A stretch of 23,673 nt of DNA from contig BMAT01011332.1 in NCBI GenBank assembly GCA_019649035.1, forward strand, positions 392,883 through 416,555, given 5' to 3'. Origin of the DNA: Elysia marginata (Eukaryota > Mollusca > Gastropoda > Plakobranchidae). The notes under the pieces were generated by a model. That model was not told where the DNA came from. It ran no database searches and saw only the letters and a list, made by a program, of their open reading frames with translations. A program made the position numbers and the translations under genes. Below, piece after piece: positions 10,801 through 18,294 of this stretch (its first letter is position 1; each line of letters begins with the position of its first letter).

Positions 10801-11760
10801 GGATTTTAGTTTATGATGGTGTGTGGATTTGAATCAGCTGAGTAGGCCCTTTAGATAAGCAATGGTTGTACTCTTTATCTCTCTCCCCATCCCTCTCTCT
10901 CTCTGTCTACTTCAGTTTCAATTTGTCTTTACATCTCTATTTACACATGTCTGCCTGTCTGTCCTTCTTCTACCTTCTCTTTGGTCCTAAATCATGAGCG
11001 TTTTTTTTGCAGCCACGCCTGCCAGATAATCGTCAAAGACACTATTGTTACTTAGATCTACATCTAAATCCGTTTCAGGATTTAATTTTTAGTTTACCTT
11101 ACTAACAGCCATGGCCAGCATAAGTTCTGACTTTACGTCCCCTAACCTTCTCGAACGACCAAAAGTTTAATACAGAGCGAGGCTAGGCAAGATAAGTTCT
11201 ACTGCTGATCTTGGCCAAGAAATATTAAAGTTCGGCTCTGTCAATAAGCGCGGTCTAGCCCTTAGTGAGGCGTAAATTTTTTTTGGCTGTGCCTTATGTA
11301 GGTCAAATTCTCAATTAGCGTATAGCAAACAATTCAAAATAAAAAAAAAATAATTTCTCATTGATTTAGCCTCAAAATGTCCCAATTTTGGTGCATGTCC
11401 CTGGAATGATGCATTAGCCTACCTATCAACACAAAATTGAAAGGTTTTAGCCTTTTCTGAACCCGCAGCGGTTGGCAAAAAATTTCTCTATTTGATTTAT
11501 TTCTTTAGGCTCTTAATTTTTATTTTTAATGCTTAGCAGAGTAATGTGATATATATCAGTATCAGTTTTGAATTATTGGTGTATATAACTTTTAATTCTG
11601 TCTTATATAGACACAAAGTGACCAGTTAATGTTAGAAAAATCGATTCCTGCATTTTAATTCATGTTCAGTAAAAATTTTATTTTGTTTTCCTCAGGGAAA
11701 TTTTCAGCCATGACACAGAAACTTTTTTATTCTGTGCATGAGGATGTCAAAATTGATTAG
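1537..11760 (+). CDS. SLC7A8-like: SLC7 amino-acid transporter light chain (LAT2-like), 3' part, nine exons
   Basis: Join 1537-1662, 3264-3363, 4858-4902, 5747-5870, 6248-6351, 7366-7462, 8917-9066, 9560-9737 and 11696-11760. This gives 329 residues, beginning inside a codon and ending at TAG. All introns are GT-AG and phase is kept throughout. Family members are 12-TM antiporters of about 500 residues that exchange neutral amino acids at the plasma membrane, disulfide-linked to an SLC3 heavy chain. Visible here are the ATRVQD loop (about 16-21), the unwound TM6 block [15 protein letters not shown] (71-85), NLPRAI (92-97), AVAVTFAD (129-136), STFGGLNG (153-160), FTSSRLFF (163-170) and RPIK (246-249). 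LAT2 is the closest by eye, with SLC7A5, A7, A10 and A11 less so. The heavy-chain cysteine and TM1 lie upstream, unseen. The tail after TM12 is short (about 25 residues), as in LAT1 and xCT. Confidence 0.93.
1663..3263 (+). other. intron a-b
   Basis: 1601-bp GT-AG intron. It holds a G-rich purine tract near the donor (listed separately) and a pyrimidine-rich patch near 1960-1980. The rest is AT-rich sequence with no recognisable feature. Confidence 0.85.
1750..1861 (+). repeat. homopurine tract: G-runs then (GA)n
   Basis: About 110 bp almost entirely of A and G, ending in about 45 bp of perfect GA dinucleotides (1815-1860). G-runs at 1761-1763, 1765-1770, 1779-1781, 1785-1788 and 1790-1792 have loops of 1, 8, 3 and 1 bases. 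This fits a possible G-quadruplex on the coding strand, about 100 bp after a splice donor. Confidence 0.75.
3264..3363 (+). CDS. SLC7A8-like: SLC7 exon b: extracellular loop and start of TM6
   Basis: Acceptor CCTCCACACCAG, donor GTAGGT. It encodes [11 protein letters not shown] followed by [15 protein letters not shown]. The last segment is the start of the unwound TM6 helix that lines the substrate site. Phe71 aligns with the gating Phe252 of human LAT1. The exon ends two bases into the Trp codon. Confidence 0.93.
3364..4857 (+). other. intron b-c
   Basis: 1494-bp GT-AG intron. It contains a two-copy tandem duplication at 3549-3736. The rest is AT-rich, with nothing recognised. Confidence 0.85.
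3549..3736. repeat. 94-bp tandem duplication
   Basis: Two adjacent copies (3549-3642 and 3643-about 3736) share GTTCAGT-TATACATG, then TTGGCCTACTTCGATAGCCA and TATGTATAATAATGA-AATAGC. They differ by scattered substitutions and small indels. It creates short repeated open frames on both strands that I consider chance. Confidence 0.85.
4858..4902 (+). CDS. SLC7A8-like: SLC7 exon c: 45-bp exon, TM6 core
   Basis: A very small exon bounded by TTTTCCCAACAG and GTAAGC. It encodes [14 protein letters not shown], an almost invariant SLC7 block. It is too short for most open-frame filters and was recognised by family similarity and fitting phases on both sides. Confidence 0.93.
4903..5746 (+). other. 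intron c-d
   Basis: 844-bp GT-AG intron. It contains an AT dinucleotide patch near 5140-5163 and a candidate MITE at 5231-5500. No other feature was seen. Confidence 0.85.
5231..5500. mobile_element. candidate MITE with 31-bp inverted ends
   Basis: Arms at 5231-5261 and 5470-5500 are inverted copies matching at 29 of 31 bases. The outer end is AATTGAAGAGCG and the inner end CCAAAACTCAGTAC. The 208-bp interior has no open frame of note. No clear target-site duplication is visible, so the family is unknown. A non-mobile inverted repeat is possible. Confidence 0.55.
5747..5870 (+). CDS. SLC7A8-like: SLC7 exon d: TM7
   Basis: Acceptor TTTTTTCAG, donor GTAAGT. It encodes [17 protein letters not shown], then [17 protein letters not shown] and ASDAVAV. 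NLPRAI, ANVAY and the SPEE-LAS-AVAV pattern resemble LAT2/Asc-1 more than LAT1 or xCT, judged from memory. It ends on a codon boundary. Confidence 0.95.
5871..6247 (+). other. intron d-e
   Basis: 377-bp GT-AG intron, the shortest here. Nothing recognisable was seen in it. Confidence 0.85.
6248..6351 (+). CDS. SLC7A8-like: SLC7 exon e: TM8
   Basis: Acceptor CTTGCCAG, donor GTCAGT. It encodes [15 protein letters not shown], then [31 protein letters not shown] is the conserved TM8 signature of LAT transporters. It ends two bases into the Arg codon of SSR. Confidence 0.94.
6352..7365 (+). other. intron e-f
   Basis: 1014-bp GT-AG intron, strongly AT-rich. I see no repeat, RNA gene or exon in it. 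Confidence 0.85.
7366..7462 (+). CDS. SLC7A8-like: SLC7 exon f: TM8-TM9 loop
   Basis: Acceptor TCTTTCTGTCCAG, donor GTACGT. It encodes [16 protein letters not shown], then [16 protein letters not shown]. The usual REGHLP motif reads RHGHLP (CGG CAT GGA CAC), so the conserved Glu is His. The alternative donor one codon earlier would break the downstream frame. Confidence 0.92.
7550..7580. repeat. (CT)n microsatellite
   Basis: About 31 bp of nearly perfect CT dinucleotides with one TTT interruption. It sits about 90 bp after a splice donor. Confidence 0.9.
8618..8817. mobile_element. MITE with GGGGCC inverted ends and TTA target duplication
   Basis: The left end reads GGGGCCGTTCACAAACCA. The right end, read on the other strand, is GGGGCCATTCACAAACCA, so 17 of 18 bases match. 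TTA flanks both sides (8615-8617 and 8818-8820) as a 3-bp target duplication. Length is about 200 bp with no coding capacity. A TWA duplication fits PIF/Harbinger-type elements, but the family assignment is inference. A C-run and four Ns near the right end (8769-8787) mark unresolved sequence. Confidence 0.8.
8769..8787. other. assembly gap (4 N) abutting a C-run
   Basis: Four Ns are followed by 15 Cs. The true length of the homopolymer and of the gap is unknown. Confidence 0.95.
8917..9066 (+). CDS. SLC7A8-like: SLC7 exon g: TM9-TM10
   Basis: Acceptor ATATGTTGCAG, donor GTATGT. Exactly 50 codons. It starts [20 protein letters not shown], continues with [14 protein letters not shown] and ends ERPIK. 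SD-Y-LINY and RPIK are strongly conserved in LAT2/Asc-1. It begins and ends on codon boundaries. Confidence 0.94.
9067..9559 (+). other. intron g-h
   Basis: 493-bp GT-AG intron. An open frame runs through the acceptor into exon h by chance. Nothing else was recognised. Confidence 0.85.
9560..9737 (+). CDS. SLC7A8-like: SLC7 exon h: TM11-TM12
   Basis: Acceptor GAATGCACAG, donor GTAAGC. It encodes [18 protein letters not shown], then [20 protein letters not shown] and [14 protein letters not shown]. The two hydrophobic stretches are the last membrane helices, and TGIPVY-LGV is the family's TM12 signature. It is GC-richer than the surrounding introns. Confidence 0.94.
9854..10283. mobile_element. 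candidate MITE with diverged 44-bp inverted ends
   Basis: Arms 9854-9897 and 10240-10283 are inverted copies with about 33 of 44 matches. They include perfect blocks GTGTAG and ACAAAATGAGTCT. The interior has a second, weaker pair based on AAGGCCT. No coding capacity and no clear target duplication. An old non-autonomous DNA element is the likeliest reading. Confidence 0.5.
10585..11090. repeat. diverged tandem duplication of CT-rich DNA
   Basis: Segment 10651-10733 resembles 10925-10997: GTCTTTACAT, then GTCTGTCTGT, then CTTCTCTTT-G, then a CATGAG word. Segments 10759-10806 and 11043-11086 share AGATCTA, CATCTA and CAGGATTT words. The period is about 270 bp with many indels. CT dinucleotide runs occupy 10590-10632 and 10878-10905. 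Confidence 0.5.
11696..11760 (+). CDS. SLC7A8-like: SLC7 terminal exon: cytosolic C-terminus and stop
   Basis: Acceptor TTTTGTTTTCCTCAG. The first two bases complete a Gly codon from the previous exon. It then reads [20 protein letters not shown] and TAG. TQKL followed by a short acidic tail is the normal end of LAT-type light chains. The next stop-free alternatives downstream do not resemble the family. Confidence 0.85.
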
Positions 11761-11820
11761 GCTAGCAGGTTGAGGACCTTTGGCCAAAAAAGTCAATTTG
11801 TAAGTTTAGCACCAGACTTA

Positions 11821-11894
11821 CTAATAATAATAATAATGATAATTTACATGTATATCGCCTAAAATTCACTGAAACAGTGCATGGTTGCGCTAAA
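11821..11894 (-). repeat. SINE/LINE-like 3' tail, minus strand
   Basis: Read on the minus strand it has AGCGC, an inner CACTG/CAGTG pair, AGGCGATATA, GTAA and then ATT repeats. The order matches the tail at 1299-1484 (AGCGCC, GGCGCTATA, GTAA, ATT repeats). The two tails are therefore probably the same or related element families in opposite orientation. This copy falls just after the transporter stop codon, so it would lie in the 3'UTR. Confidence 0.5.
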
Positions 11895-12185
11895 ATATAC
11901 ATTATAGCAGAATTAAGTAATTTGGTAAAGACAAGATTAGTGTGAAGAACAAATTTACCACCAAATATTATGGTTTGAATTCATTATCTGCATTTGTATT
12001 GTACTAGAAAATTATATTTGAATATCTGAGCAACTGTAGAATATTCATCGTTTAAGATATACACAACATAAAAACTCGTAGTATAATTTGTCCTCCTCTT
12101 AAAAAATTTTCAGGCTTTGTAATGAATTTAACATGATGGTGTTATTCTTTTAAAATTGCTTCCATAGTTGTTTCTTTTTTTATTA

Positions 12186-12200
12186 AATAAATTTAATAAA
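12186..12200 (+). terminator. candidate poly(A) signals, proximal
   Basis: Two AATAAA hexamers (12186-12191 and 12195-12200) lie about 430 bp after the transporter stop codon. Cleavage should fall shortly after, but no strong GU-rich element is obvious. In AT-rich DNA such hexamers also occur by chance. Confidence 0.4.
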
Positions 12201-13380
12201 CCAATGGAGAAAAAAATATATGGCTATCACATCAGATCTATAGGTAGTGGCAAAATAATGTTTTACGGTGGAAACTTCATAATTTGAATTTCTTGAGATT
12301 GAAGAAAATCTTCGAATTAAGAGGATTTAAATCGGCACAAGGGATCAAGTTTTTATTTTTACTGCGACTATTTTCTACTGTAATAAAAGCATCTCCATCT
12401 CTCAAATGACTCTTTCGTTTAATAATTACAAAAGCAAAGTCATTGAACTTAGAGATAGAAGACAATTCTAATGACTGTTTCTCATAACCCTTACATACTT
12501 TGGAGAAGTGAAAGTGCTAGTTAACATGCATAATGTTCTAGAAGTTTTAATGTAACCTTCAGTTTAGAATAATTGAAACTCACCAGCTTTTAATACTTTC
12601 AAATTTAACAAAGCTGAAGAAGATACATACACTTTTTTGTTGTAAAATTTCAAAGTTATGAGAGTTTCAAACAATTAGACTTTGATTTTAGAGGTTGCCA
12701 CTGTAACCAAGCATAAGAATTGTTTGTGTGAAGTAAGCTTTTCAAAAGGAGGCAATGTGATAATGTACTTTTTTTTTTTGTTTTCAGCAGAAATACTGTG
12801 TGTGGCACTGTTAAACTTTGATGTATCAGCCAATTTAATAAAAGATGGCATTGATTGTGTGGCACCCTGTGAAAGATTTCTAGGAACTTAAAAACTTTTA
12901 GAATTTTATTTAAAAAAAACCTGTTAATTCTGCAGTCAATGATTGATAAAGAGTTATTCTAAATCTAGATATGTTGGTCATATTTTTTTCTAGTAAAATA
13001 TTTCAATCTTGTTTTCTATTTCATTTACCTCATAACATATTGCAATTGCACATTGATACAAAAAAAATGGCCTACCTCTTCAACCACTCTTTCCAAACCA
13101 AACATTCTGTAAATAGAATTTGTATACAAAGTTAAAGCTCGGGCTGTCTGCTCTACAAATTCACCATTATTTTCCAAGTAATTTCAGTTTCTGTGAACAA
13201 CAGTGTACCGCAACAAAAACAATGTTTAAAGGCATCTGCAAAAAATTTAGCTGGTTTTCCTCTGCACTGTCTTTGCAGATCAGCCTCAAATTGATTGTCA
13301 CCAGTGCAATGATTTCCTTTCAATTGTACTTGAAGCTTTGGGAAAGGAAAAGTCCAATGTAGCCTCTTGAGTCTAGAGTG

Positions 13381-13422
13381 GGGGGGGGGGGGGGGGGGNN
13401 NNNNNNNNNNNNNNNNNNNNNN
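13381..13422. other. G-run and 24-N assembly gap
   Basis: A run of 19 Gs (13380-13398) leads into 24 Ns. The gap length is probably nominal. Confidence 0.95.
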
Positions 13423-13838
13423 TTCTGGAGTCTGAGTTGAACCAGGACGTTTTGACTGTTGTGGGGATGATAGTCGAAGGATATCATGATTTCCTCCTAG
13501 ATGATGCTTGAAATATAAAATGCACCCGTTTTCTAGAAATTCAAACAGTTTCAGCAATACCTTGCTGTACAATATGACGGTTTTCACAGAAGATTTGGTA
13601 CATTTTCACCAGTTTCTGAGCATTCTATTGAAGTCATGGGTCGACCACTGTAAGTTTGGTCTTGCATACTTCTTGCTTCTCCTGGTCGGGTTATCACAAC
13701 TTCATCTTTATTTTGGTTTTTCTTGTTCTCACATCTACACAAACATTACCGTAGACATATTCATAAGTCATAGAGCATGACTTAAAAGTTAAAGTCCTGT
13801 CTGCATTAACAAACTCAGTAGCAGCACTTTGTTTTAAA

Positions 13839-13887
13839 ACAAGTTCTATGTAATGCACTCTTTGGTCGCCAACACCCAGATAGGACT
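13839..13887. repeat. 49-bp direct repeat, copy 1
   Basis: Begins ACAAGTTCTATGTAATGCAC, continues TTTGGTCGCCAACACCCAGA and ends ACT. It matches copy 2 (14969-15017) at 47 of 49 bases while the flanks differ. It is GC-richer than its surroundings. Confidence 0.85.
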
Positions 13888-14968
13888 AAATCATAGGTTT
13901 TTAGCATTTGGTTCCAAATGTTATGCGATGTAATAGCTGCATGTGGTTTGGAGAGCAGAAAGGTTATATACTTGGGAGATTCATTTCCCAATGTTGTGAT
14001 GCAAGTATTAATAAAGAAGATTATCACAAAGTATCCAGGCGTGCCTCGTAGATGCCTTTTAACTTAGCAATAAGAGCTAGAACTTGTGAAATATTTTTTC
14101 AAAAAGTTAAAAGCAATATTATTCTTGTAGAAAATTGGGCTGATTAGGGAAAAACCATTACGAAATTTTATCGCCACATGTTTAGGTTGTAGTTTGTAAA
14201 GTGCTCATTACCTTCCTGGAATAGGTCTGAATGTGCTTTTACTTTGGCAATGCATTCATCTAATTTGTTTTTTTTTTAATGTAGTATAACTTCACAATAT
14301 GCCAGCACTATGAGATACACATCACTGATCTTTCAAAGTTTTATTTCATTAAATGGCATAAATACTTTTGCTTGTCTAATTTAGTCAGCAACTGATAGCT
14401 GTTTTGTTTTTTTTTTGCTACCATTTACAAAGATTCACAAATAAATGCAGCATTTTTATATCATTGGCTGTATGCAGCTTTTTTCAAAGCATTAGTTTTC
14501 CTAAAAGTAACACTCAGGAAGTCATAAGACCTCAATCATTTTTTCTAATGTTTGTATATTGCAACCTCTATAACAGAAAGATGGACATGACATAATGTTT
14601 TCTTTTCTTTTCTTTTTTTTTTTGCTCATTATAGATTAAACTATGAAAAGTGCCTGCTTTTATTTCCCTTTTTTTCTATAAGATCATTTCCTTGCAATTT
14701 TCAAATTTAAACGGTGTATGTACACATACAAGTAGGGTCGTCTTAATCACTGTGCAAGATGCTTGTTTAGAAATGCTAACATGGCAAGAAATTTTGCTGC
14801 CTTGTATAAAATTGTAAATAACATTTCTTATATATATCTCCTAAGACAACAGACCAAGAGAGTGAAAGTTCTTTGCTATGGAAAAATCTTTACTGCAAAA
14901 GTGGTTGTGCTTTTTATGATTTGTAGGTGTTGTTAAATGTTTCAACAATTCTTCCTTTTCTGCCACAT

Positions 14969-15017
14969 ACAAGTTCTATGTAATGCACTATTTGGTCGCC
15001 AACACCCAGATACGACT
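14969..15017. repeat. 49-bp direct repeat, copy 2
   Basis: Same orientation as copy 1, 1130 bp downstream, with two substitutions. A shared TTAGCATTT word about 30-40 bp further on in both suggests the original duplication was longer. Confidence 0.85.
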
Positions 15018-15806
15018 GGTAAAAAAGGCAGTATTGTATTAGCATTTTGCACTTTTACCCTTTTAGTTACAACAGGACATAATTTGTCCAATATTTTTTA
15101 AAACTGTCTTCAGATACATTCAATGTCTTTGGATATACACCATTATACCCAAGATTTTCTTTCCAGTTGAGAAACTTTATACTTTTGTTGTCATAAGATT
15201 ACTGTACAGTTAATTTGGCTGTCAATAATGTACATAAATTATCTGAACTTTATATTCAAGCCTTTGAAATGCTTTGAATTCTTTATTTATTCGATTGTCA
15301 AGTTCTGTCAAACTTAAAATGAAAATTCGTTTACATCAAACCATCTTAATAGGGCAGTGTGTAGATGTATTTGTCCATGCTGATTCCATTCTCACAGCTT
15401 TACAAGACAGCTGATTTTTCATAGTTCTTATTTTTGTGCCAAAATGACCTTTTATATATCTTCAATACTCACTTACCTCTGAAACGATTGATCCCTGATT
15501 TTGATATCTGTGTGCCTACCTCAGCTTTAAACATAAGGGCCTATATAGCAGAACTTTGTTCAATTTCTTCTCTCCATGCAATGTGCCTTATTGATGTACA
15601 GCTTCTTGATTTTTGTCAATTGAATTTCATTTTTTATCTTTTTTTTATGAACACGCATTAAAATTCAACTTGCTTATTTTAAAATTATATTACTTAAGAC
15701 TTTTTTAAGTCACTCTAGCAAAAAAAAAAATGTTAGGAAAGAAATGACATTTTGTAAATATGATTTAAAGTGTATGAAAGTAGAAAGAAAGTAAACGTGA
15801 AGTGGA

Positions 15807-15828
15807 GGGTGAGGGGGGGGAGGAAGGG
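15807..15828 (+). other. G-rich tract, possible quadruplex
   Basis: G-runs at 15807-15809, 15813-15820 and 15826-15828 could supply four G-triplets with short loops. This is a sequence-pattern call only. Confidence 0.4.
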
Positions 15829-16368
15829 CTTAGATTTGTGTCTTTACAGTCTGGTTTTTTGTGTGGTATCCAATCTCTTTCAATTTGTCTTCAATGACGT
15901 ACATTCAGATATTTATTCATAGAACATACAATGCTGCTGCAGCTGTAAAATCTCATTGCCCTATAATAGATGAAAGCAATGATCTGGATAAAGAATATAG
16001 ACTGATAGTGGTGATGGGCTGGTTTGAGTGTTGTATGTGAGAGTGATGGAGAATGAATTTACCTGTTACAACTACTAAGTTGTTTTTGGTTTTTTTTATG
16101 CTGTACTTAAACTCAGTGTCACAAATCAAAGAAGAAGCGTCTAAAGTTAAGAAAAGTGCATGTTCTTGGAATAAAATTTACTAGGCACTGGATTTCGGCT
16201 AAGAAAACAATTGATGACATTTTGAAAGCTTGACACAGAAGAGCTAATTTTTGGATGTCACACATCCTTTAGCTAAAATGTTAAAGTAATTATTCTTCCT
16301 ACATCTATGTATGTTACGTGTTCTGATCATGTATGTGTTTCTGGCACTTCTTTTAATTTTGCAATTTA

Positions 16369-16374
16369 AATAAA
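16369..16374 (+). terminator. candidate poly(A) signal, distal
   Basis: AATAAA is followed within 30-70 bp by U-rich sequence and TCTGTCAGTGTAG, a plausible downstream element. If used by the transporter, the 3'UTR would be about 4.6 kb. Confidence 0.25.
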
Positions 16375-17610
16375 GGTAGAGGAACTAAGTCATTTATATT
16401 TGACTTTTTTCTACTCTTTTTTCTGTCAGTGTAGTTTGACTCAATATGTCTAACAATTTGTTCATCCTCAGTTACGAATTCTACATCATTCTAAATTTTT
16501 TTGAAGATTCTTTGACCATTGATGTCTTATGTTTGTTTGGCATCTGCTCAAAAAAGAGTTTAAAATCGTTGCCCCTAATTTATTGTTAGGATAGGGCCTA
16601 CATAAAATATTCTGTTGCTTTTAAATGATCACATTTGTGAATAGCTTTGTACCAATGAATTAGGTCGACTCACTTTCTTCTATACTTTGTTGGACTTGGC
16701 AAGTGGAGATTTTTAAATCTATTGGTTTAAGAAATTCCTGCCAATTCCTCAATAAGCTTTGTTGATGAACTTTGAACATTTTCTACAGATAAAGATTGTC
16801 TTTTGAACCATTTCCATAGGCTCTACTCAAGAATATTTGATGATTAGTTGCGATAACAGTCGTATACAACAAAAGAAACATAAGCTTATCTAAATAGACA
16901 AAAGTTTTTGAGATGATACCCATTTAAACTGTTTGCCCTATTTATTACAACCATCAATCTGTAAATCAAATGTCAATTATAAGTTGAAGACAATACCCAA
17001 ATCTTTCCCATGACTGGTGCTAGCTAAAACCCATGTTGCATTTGCAGTTGCACATAATTTAAGGGGAAATATCATTATTATCAATTTATAGAATTTTTTC
17101 ATTTCAAAATATTATGGTATAGTTGCCATGTTTCAAACCAATCAAAACAATGATGTCATTTTGTACGCATGACTATTCAGTAGAAAGACAATAAATTTTA
17201 GCATCATCATCATAGAGTGCACACTTTGAGCTTATAACATTTGGCAAATTATTAATAAATAAAATTAATGATGACTCAAAACATTTCTCACTAATTTTCT
17301 GTCAGAAAACAATGTAACATTTACAATCAATTGTCATCTGTCTGGAAAAAAAATTGCACCCTATTAAAAACAATACCACCAATTCCTTAATTGCAAAGCT
17401 CGCACCCTGGTCTTTCACCTTAAATCACACACACACACCATTTTAGATAAGTGTCACTCCATGACATTTTGATAATGCAGGAACGCCATTCTGATATAGA
17501 ACTTCAGTTTTCTCAAGGAAGATTCGCTGTGCACAAAAAGCACATGAACAAAACAATAAGGTCGGGGAAGCAGCGAGTTTGTTGCGTTACCAAAACAAAC
17601 GAGGTTTGTT

Positions 17611-17853
17611 GAAGGTTTTGAATTTAATTGTCTGGACTGTAAGTTTAACAAGTACATGACCCAGCGAGGGATAGAGCGAAGCACCTCTATAATCTAAATA
17701 TGTGATTATATCCCTTTAGCCCACCACCATCGATAGTTCTAATTGAAGGTTTTGAATTTAATTGTCTGGACTGTAAGTTTAACAAGTACANTATATACAT
17801 ATATATATATGTGATCATATCCCTTTAGCCCACCACCATCGATAGTTCTAATT
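17611..17853. repeat. tandem duplication around a single N
   Basis: A 46-bp block (17611-17656) recurs unchanged at 17745-17790. A 44-bp block (17701-17744) recurs at 17810-17853 with one change. Between the blocks copy 1 has 44 bp of unique sequence, while copy 2 has one N (17791) and an AT dinucleotide run. It lies inside the decayed gene below. It may be a real duplication or a misjoin of two haplotypes. Confidence 0.8.
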
Positions 17854-18278
17854 TCTATGGAAAAAGAGCAAATCATCACATTTCTCAAGAGTGGCTATAG
17901 TTTGTTCCCAAGATTGTAGATCACTTGTTGAACCCGTTATGGAGACTTGGACAATTTCTTTCAAAGTGAAAATCACGCATACCCTCAGTTAATATCCGTT
18001 ATTATCCCTGCTTTGAGAAATTAGGCTTGGATCAAAATCTGACCTTGCCGAATGTATCTGGAAGAGTTCTGCACACCATGTGGAGAGGGTCCGCAGGTTG
18101 ACATCAGGAATGGTGCTGTCATCATCAACATGCTCAAATCTGTTGGTGTGAAATCATTCCAAGAATATGCCATACAGTACACATTTTCCTCCGTTCACCA
18201 AAGCGTAGCTGCAAAATGTAATCTGAATTGACATCGTCTGGGATTTGTACCCGGAATACAGCCTGAAATCAACCGTTA

Positions 18279-18294
18279 GGGGGGGGGGGGGGGN
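18279..18294. other. G-run ending in one N
   Basis: A run of about 15 Gs ends in a single N inside the decayed gene. The exact length, and so the local frame, is unreliable. Confidence 0.95.

Larger units (their letters stand above)
9738..11695 (+). other. intron h-i
   Basis: 1958-bp GT-AG intron, the longest complete one here. It holds a candidate foldback element (9854-10283) and a diverged duplication of pyrimidine-rich DNA (10585-11090). The open frames at 10351-10751 come from CT-rich low-complexity sequence. Confidence 0.8.
11761..17456 (+). other. probable 3'UTR followed by gene-free AT-rich DNA
   Basis: From the transporter stop onward I recognise no exon on either strand. The first few hundred bases should be 3'UTR. 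Where it ends is undecided between signals at 12186-12200 and 16369-16374. The region is AT-rich with many T- and A-runs, one direct repeat pair, one gap and one G-rich tract, all listed separately. Open frames such as those at 13120-13780 do not resemble any family I know. Confidence 0.6.

Noticed and set aside
13153-13587. 144-residue minus-strand open frame
   Set aside because: It runs through the 24-N gap and the G-run, so the frame is artificial. The two sides show no recognisable domain.
14100-15200. Minus-strand fragments that look protein-like (KLDECIAKVKAHSDLF near 14260, SYLGVGDQ at the 49-bp repeats)
   Set aside because: They are short, interrupted by stops and in different frames, and no family could be named. 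A second decayed gene is not supported.
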